Assembly: GCA_021785095.1 (NCBI GenBank)
Contig: JAJYGM010000106.1
Coordinates: 1 to 9,762 of the forward strand
Length of the DNA: 9,762 nt
Direction of reading: 5' to 3'
DNA from: Actinomycetes bacterium
GTDB lineage: Bacteria > Actinomycetota > Acidimicrobiia > Acidimicrobiales > Bog-793
The position numbers and the translations under genes are program-made. Numbering within the stretch: the first letter of the stretch is position 1; every line of letters begins with the position of its first letter. Positions 6,496-9,762 of the stretch are shown piece after piece. Below the pieces are notes generated by a model. That model saw nothing but the letters and a program-made list of their open reading frames with translations. It was not told the origin of the DNA and did no database searches.

Positions 6496-7062
6496 CTACC
6501 GCGAGGCGGCGAGGTCGGAGAAGGGCGGGAGCCCGGCGTCCTTTTCCGAGAGCCGGGTGCGGTCGAGGCGGTGCACGGCCACCGGCCAGGCGATGGCGAG
6601 CTCGGGGTCGAGTGGGTCGACCCCGACCCCCGGCATGTCGGGTCGCCACTCGGCGTCGAAACAGTACAGGTACTCACAGCCGCCTCCGCCGACCGCCTGG
6701 AAGCCGTTGAGCACGCCTCGGGGCACGAGCACCTGGACGCCGACCTCGAGGGCGACGGTCTCGACCACCCCGAAGGTAGGCGAGTCGCGCCGGGCGTCCA
6801 CATAGGCACCGAAGGCGGCACCGGCGGCCACGCCGACGAGCTTGGTCGTCTCCTCGCCGTGCAGGCCGCGGATGGCACCCTCGAGGGAGCGAGTGAGGTT
6901 GATCTGCGCCCAGGGTCCCCCCGCCCCCTCGAGATCGCGCCCGTAGCGGCTCGCGCGGTAGAGCTCCCGCACCGTCCCCCTCTCGTCGGAGACCTGCCGG
7001 GTGGCGATGACGCTGAGACCGGCGATCGCGCCGGGCCGGGAGTGAAAGTCGCGCAGGCTCAC
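6496..7062 (-). CDS. RmlC-like dTDP-4-dehydrorhamnose 3,5-epimerase family protein
   Basis: The protein is a cupin-fold sugar-nucleotide epimerase of about 190 residues, the usual RmlC size. RmlC inverts carbons 3 and 5 of dTDP-4-keto-6-deoxyglucose on the way to dTDP-rhamnose. Numbered from the upstream GTG at 7068, it shows SDERG (27-31), QIN (55-57), RGLH (67-70) with the catalytic-base His70, TKLV, VDARRDSPTFG (90-100), EYLY (132-135) with the catalytic Tyr, and LSEKDAGLPPF (173-183) with Asp177 of the His-Asp pair. Two positions differ: the AHGF histidine is Asn121 (VLNGF), and the NYYSP tyrosines that help hold the nucleotide sugar are Glu140 and Trp141 (AEWRP). It may therefore use another sugar nucleotide or epimerise only one carbon. 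I prefer the GTG at 7062 because a TAGGTT -10 lies six bases upstream. The GTG at 7068 adds two residues and is the alternative. No rmlA, rmlB or rmlD is adjacent. Confidence 0.82.
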   Translation of the reverse strand: MSLRDFHSRPGAIAGLSVIATRQVSDERGTVRELYRASRYGRDLEGAGGPWAQINLTRSLEGAIRGLHGEETTKLVGVAAGAAFGAYVDARRDSPTFGVVETVALEVGVQVLVPRGVLNGFQAVGGGGCEYLYCFDAEWRPDMPGVGVDPLDPELAIAWPVAVHRLDRTRLSEKDAGLPPFSDLAASR

Positions 7063-7068
7063 GCCCAC

Positions 7069-7074
7069 AACCTA
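7069..7074 (-). promoter_or_regulatory. -10 hexamer for leaderless epimerase gene
   Basis: TAGGTT on the minus strand fits TANNNT and lies exactly six bases before the GTG at 7062, leaving no room for a Shine-Dalgarno. A transcript starting at that GTG would be leaderless. The element itself overlaps the bases right before the alternative GTG (7068), which argues against that start. No -35 match is evident. Confidence 0.5.
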
Positions 7075-7122
7075 GGCGCCATCCCGCTCTGCCCCCGTTT
7101 CGCGGGCTCGTGTCGACCCGGC

Positions 7123-7140
7123 CACGCCCTGCAGGGCGTG
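7123..7140. promoter_or_regulatory. 18-bp perfect palindrome, candidate operator
   Basis: CACGCCCTGCAGGGCGTG is a perfect two-fold palindrome with no central spacer. It is located in the 180-bp divergent region between the epimerase and the deaminase genes, about 60 bp upstream of the epimerase start and 110 bp upstream of the deaminase start. A dimeric transcription factor is the natural reader. A cruciform or RNA hairpin is the alternative, though a zero-base loop disfavours RNA. I do not recognise the regulator. Confidence 0.5.
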
Positions 7141-7154
7141 CGCGAGATCGGCGA

Positions 7155-7203
7155 CCTGGGCGCCAGGCGCGAGACGGGGCCGCCGGGGCCGCTGCTCGCG
7201 GCC
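7155..7203. repeat. Two further inverted repeats in the divergent intergenic region
   Basis: CCTGG, GCG, CCAGG (7155-7167) and GGCCGC, TGCTC, GCGGCC (7187-7203) are short perfect inverted repeats between the palindrome and the deaminase promoter. In DNA this rich in G and C such repeats arise by chance, so this is a record of what is there, with no function assigned. Confidence 0.3.
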
Positions 7204-7215
7204 GGAGACCTCCGG

Positions 7216-7244
7216 ACGACAGGATCGCACCGATGGCCTAGCTT
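7216..7244 (+). promoter_or_regulatory. Promoter of leaderless adenosine deaminase gene
   Basis: TAGCTT (7239-7244) fits the TANNNT -10 consensus and is followed by six bases and the GTG start at 7251. Seventeen bases upstream of it is ACGACA (7216-7221), a 4/6 match to TTGACA. The spacing of both parts is right, and no Shine-Dalgarno is present before the GTG, so transcription probably begins at the start codon. Confidence 0.6.
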
Positions 7245-7250
7245 GCGCTC

Positions 7251-8273
7251 GTGACGACGCACGCGACGGCCGTGAGCGAGGCGTGGGTACGGGCGCTCCC
7301 GAAGGCCGAGGTCCACCTCCACCTCGAGGGGTGTGTCCCCTTCGAGGTGATCGCCGACGCGGCGGCCGCCTCGGGCCGCCCTCCGCCGGTACCGGTCACC
7401 GACGGCGTCCCGGAGGTCGCCTCGCTCGGCGACCTCCTCTCGTATCTCGACTGGTCGTGCGCACTCGTGGCCGGGCCCGAGCAGCTCGAGCAGGCCGCCT
7501 ACCGCATCTGCACCCGGGCGCGGGCGGCTGGCGCCGGGCACGTGGACGTCATCGTCAACCCGACCCACTGGCCACGCTGGCAGGGGCGGCTCGAAGCGAT
7601 GCTCGACGCCCTCGACGCCGGCTTTCGGGCGGGCGAGGCGGACTACGGCGCCACCTCGGGCCTCTGTGTCAGCCTGAAGCGGAACCAGAGCCGCTCCGAG
7701 GCGCTCGAGGTGGTCGACCGTCTCCTCGAGCTCGCCCATCCCCGCGTCGTCGCTCTCTCCATCGACGGGAACGAGGCCGGCGGCCGGGAGTCCCACAACG
7801 ACCGCTTCGCCCCGGCATTCGAGCGGGCAGCGGCCGCCGGGCTCCGGCGCTGCGCCCACGCCGGTGAGTCGAGCGGGGCGGGCGGGGTCCGCGAAGCGAT
7901 CGAGCTGCTCGGCGCCGAGAGGATCGACCACGGCATCCGTTGCCTCGAGGATGCCTCGGTCACCGCCCTCGTTGCGAGCCGGGGGATACCCCTCGACGTC
8001 TGCCCGAGCTCGAACGTGGTGCTCGGTGTCGTCCCGGCGCTCGCCGCCCACCCCCTCCCCGAGCTGCTGGCCCGCGGGGTGCGCTGCTCGATCAACACCG
8101 ACGATCCCTTGCTCTACGGAGTCGATCTGGCCGGTGAGTACCACAGCACCGCCGCCGCTTTCGGCTGGGGGCACGTGCAGCTTGCCGAAATGGCAAGAGT
8201 GTCCATCGAGTCCTCTTTCGCCGACGAGGACCGGCGCCGAGAACTATTGCGGCAGCTCGACGCGTTCACTTAG
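7251..8273 (+). CDS. Adenosine deaminase family protein
   Basis: This is a 340-residue TIM-barrel metal-dependent amidohydrolase of the adenosine/AMP deaminase family, which removes the 6-amino group from adenosine or a related purine in the cytoplasm. PKAEVHLHLEG (17-27) carries metal ligands His22 and His24. CAHAGE (201-206) carries ligand His203 and the proton-donating Glu206. ERIDHGIR (223-230) carries the catalytic His227. PLDVCPSSNVVLG (247-259) and SINTDDPLLYG (280-290) follow, with metal ligand Asp284 and substrate-contacting Asp285. All catalytic positions are present and length is normal. Related enzymes in this family deaminate adenine or aminodeoxyfutalosine (menaquinone synthesis), and sequence alone does not exclude them. 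No menaquinone gene is adjacent. The start GTG 7251 is chosen from the leaderless promoter geometry. A nucleobase permease gene follows 156 bases downstream in the same direction, supporting a purine-salvage role. Confidence 0.88.
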   Translation: MTTHATAVSEAWVRALPKAEVHLHLEGCVPFEVIADAAAASGRPPPVPVTDGVPEVASLGDLLSYLDWSCALVAGPEQLEQAAYRICTRARAAGAGHVDVIVNPTHWPRWQGRLEAMLDALDAGFRAGEADYGATSGLCVSLKRNQSRSEALEVVDRLLELAHPRVVALSIDGNEAGGRESHNDRFAPAFERAAAAGLRRCAHAGESSGAGGVREAIELLGAERIDHGIRCLEDASVTALVASRGIPLDVCPSSNVVLGVVPALAAHPLPELLARGVRCSINTDDPLLYGVDLAGEYHSTAAAFGWGHVQLAEMARVSIESSFADEDRRRELLRQLDAFT

Positions 8274-8429
8274 CATACGGCCAGCCGTTCTGGTGGGTCG
8301 GGGGGAACGGGCTGCTCGTACGAGGGTTCGGGATCACGGCGCTGGGGGAGCGACGAGCCGTTCGCACCTGCCGCCCGCGTCGACCGGACCGCCCGCGGCA
8401 GGACGCCCATCCGTACGAGAGGAGACATC
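8274..8429 (+). promoter_or_regulatory. Leader region of the permease gene with candidate RNA structure
   Basis: Between the deaminase stop and the permease GTG are several ordered elements. There is a 10-bp palindrome CTCGTACGAG (8315-8324), whose CGTACGAG half recurs at 8412-8419 beside the Shine-Dalgarno. GCTCGT (8314-8319) can pair with ACGAGC (8353-8358). A 7-bp stem CTGCCGC/GCGGCAG (8368-8374 with 8395-8401) has a 20-base loop. I could match none of the riboswitch classes I can recognise (TPP, cobalamin, purine). No clear promoter is seen, so the permease may share the deaminase transcript. Confidence 0.35.
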
Positions 8430-9762
8430 GTGACGGTGACCGCCGACGACACTGGGACAGGGACAGGGACTGCCCTCCCGGTATCTGATGAGGCCTTCCA
8501 CGTCGAACAGCATGGGATCGACCACATCCCCGAGAGGGAGCGCTGGGCGCGACCCCGGGACGTCGCGAGCATGTGGGCCGGTGCCAGCTTCAACATCGAG
8601 TACTTCGTCTACGGTGCCATCCTGCTCGGCTTCGGGTTCACGTTCTGGCAGGCCGTCAGCATCATCATCATCGGAAACCTCTCGTGGTTCCTCGTCGGGC
8701 TGTGCAGCCTGCAGGGGCCCCAGACCGGGACGACCGTGTTCGCCATCAACCGGGCGAGCTACGGGCCGAACGGCTCGCGGCTGATCGCCTTCTTCAACTG
8801 GATCACCCAGCTCGGCTTCGAGACCGAGGGCCTCATCCTCATCGTCGGGGCCGGGCTCGTCCTCTCCTCGAAGGCGGGCTTCCAGCCCGGCACCCCGGCC
8901 AAGGTGGTCTTCATCTTGCTCGCCGTCGCCGTCCAGATCGTCCTTCCGTTCCTCGGCCACGCCACGATGGTGAGAGTCCTGAAGGTGCTCATCGTGCCCT
9001 TCGGGGTCATCTTCGGCGTGCTGCTCATCTACGGGCTGATCCACGGCCACACGACCGGCGCCGGTGCCTCCTATGACAACTGGCACCTCTACCTCGGCGG
9101 CCTCGCCTTCACGATCACCCTGTCGGGCCTCGGCTGGACCGAGTGCGGCAACGACTACAGCCGCTACCTGCCTCCGAACGCCTCCAAGGGTCAGACGATC
9201 GGCTGGCTCTTCCTCGCGACGGCGCTCCCCGAGATGCTGATGATGTCGATCGGCGCCCTCGCCTTCACCTTCGTCGGCTCGGACGCCATCTGGAACGGGG
9301 CCAACCCCTTCCAGGCCTTCACGGCGCAGCACTCGATCCCCGGCGTCTTCGTCGTGATCTTCCTCGTCTTCGCGCTCGTCCAGCTGTTCGCCATCAACTC
9401 GCTCGACCTGTACTCATCCGGCGTCACCCTGCAGGCGCTCGGCCTCCGGCTGAAGCGGTACCAGGCGGTCATCCTCGACAGCGTCATCTGCCTCGGGGTG
9501 ACCTTCTGGGCCGTCTTCGACTCGCACTTCAGCACCTACCTGAAGGACTTCGTCGATGTCGTCATCGTCTGGATCGCACCCTGGTGTGCCATCTTCCTCG
9601 TCGACTGGGCGATGCGGAAGTTCCACTACGTCCCGCGGGAGCTGCAGAAGACCGACCGGTCGAGCATCTACTGGGCGAACGGCGGCGTGAACTGGGCCGC
9701 CATCGTCGCCCAGGTCGTCGGCATGTTCGCTGCCATCTCCGGGCTGTATGCCACCTTCCCCC
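8430..9762 (+). CDS. NCS1-family nucleobase permease (cytosine/purine/allantoin type), 3' end cut by window
   Basis: The first 444 residues of an integral membrane transporter of the NCS1 family (cytosine, purines, uracil, thiamine, allantoin permeases), which bring nucleobases or related rings in with a cation. A 45-residue cytoplasmic N-terminus with GIDHIPERERWARPRD (29-44) is the family signature before the first membrane helix. GPQTGTTVFAINRASYGPNGSR (96-117), NDYSRYLP (241-248) and NSLDLYSSGVTLQALG (323-338) are conserved family segments. About ten hydrophobic stretches can be followed to the edge. The usual size is 450-520, so a few tens of residues are missing at the C-terminus. The start is GTG 8430, with GAGGAG (8419-8424) five bases upstream. 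The substrate is not readable from sequence. The neighbouring deaminase suggests a purine or cytosine-like base. Confidence 0.9.
   Translation, partial: MTVTADDTGTGTGTALPVSDEAFHVEQHGIDHIPERERWARPRDVASMWAGASFNIEYFVYGAILLGFGFTFWQAVSIIIIGNLSWFLVGLCSLQGPQTGTTVFAINRASYGPNGSRLIAFFNWITQLGFETEGLILIVGAGLVLSSKAGFQPGTPAKVVFILLAVAVQIVLPFLGHATMVRVLKVLIVPFGVIFGVLLIYGLIHGHTTGAGASYDNWHLYLGGLAFTITLSGLGWTECGNDYSRYLPPNASKGQTIGWLFLATALPEMLMMSIGALAFTFVGSDAIWNGANPFQAFTAQHSIPGVFVVIFLVFALVQLFAINSLDLYSSGVTLQALGLRLKRYQAVILDSVICLGVTFWAVFDSHFSTYLKDFVDVVIVWIAPWCAIFLVDWAMRKFHYVPRELQKTDRSSIYWANGGVNWAAIVAQVVGMFAAISGLYATFP

Noticed and set aside
8274..8429. TPP riboswitch before an NCS1 transporter (as for thiamine-precursor permeases)
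   Set aside because: The conserved CUGAGA and CUGAUCUGGAUAAUGCCAGC segments are absent.
8334..9332. Minus-strand open frame of 332 codons opposite the permease
   Set aside because: Asp/Glu/Arg-rich antisense of a clear membrane protein; a typical artefact of GTC/CTC/GCC codon use.
1..9762. CRISPR array, insertion sequence, attachment site, phage or defence genes
   Set aside because: No regularly spaced repeats, transposase or integrase motifs, terminal inverted repeats or defence domains were found on either strand.

Overview
The window is high-GC DNA with a strong G/C third-position bias and frequent GTG starts. Together with a B12-dependent ribonucleotide reductase and TANNNT-type -10 elements set six bases before GTG start codons, this points to an actinobacterium (Actinomycetota). 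I cannot name the genus. The content is mostly core metabolism and salvage. I found no CRISPR array, insertion sequence, phage or defence module, and no convincing new multi-gene system. The less ordinary material is regulatory or degenerate.

Layout. Bases 1-269 hold no recognisable gene. A glycerol kinase (glpK, minus strand, 270-1739) is followed by a divergent intergenic region carrying a strong promoter and two NrdR-like boxes 31 bp apart. These lie in front of nrdJ (1948-4803), a full-length class II ribonucleotide reductase. A strong 11-bp hairpin (4908-4933) follows nrdJ. From about 4985 to 5459 lie the decayed, several-times frameshifted remains of a P-type cation ATPase. A short-leader promoter and a strong Shine-Dalgarno then precede a 47-codon ORF that overlaps the start of a SAM-dependent methyltransferase (5698-6495). 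That gene converges, stop codon to stop codon with no spacer, on an RmlC-like sugar epimerase (minus strand, start 7062 or 7068). A divergent intergenic region with an 18-bp perfect palindrome leads to an adenosine deaminase-family gene (7251-8273). An NCS1 nucleobase permease (from 8430) follows and runs off the right edge.

How the genes work together. nrdJ supplies deoxyribonucleotides, and the NrdR boxes indicate control by the dNTP/ATP-sensing repressor NrdR. The adenosine deaminase and the NCS1 permease are adjacent and co-directional, and look like a purine or pyrimidine salvage pair. glpK feeds glycerol into central metabolism as glycerol-3-phosphate. The methyltransferase and the epimerase have no obvious partner here. 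Three unrelated genes (glpK, the epimerase and the deaminase) share the arrangement TAGNNT/TAGNGT, six bases, GTG, which strongly suggests leaderless transcripts.
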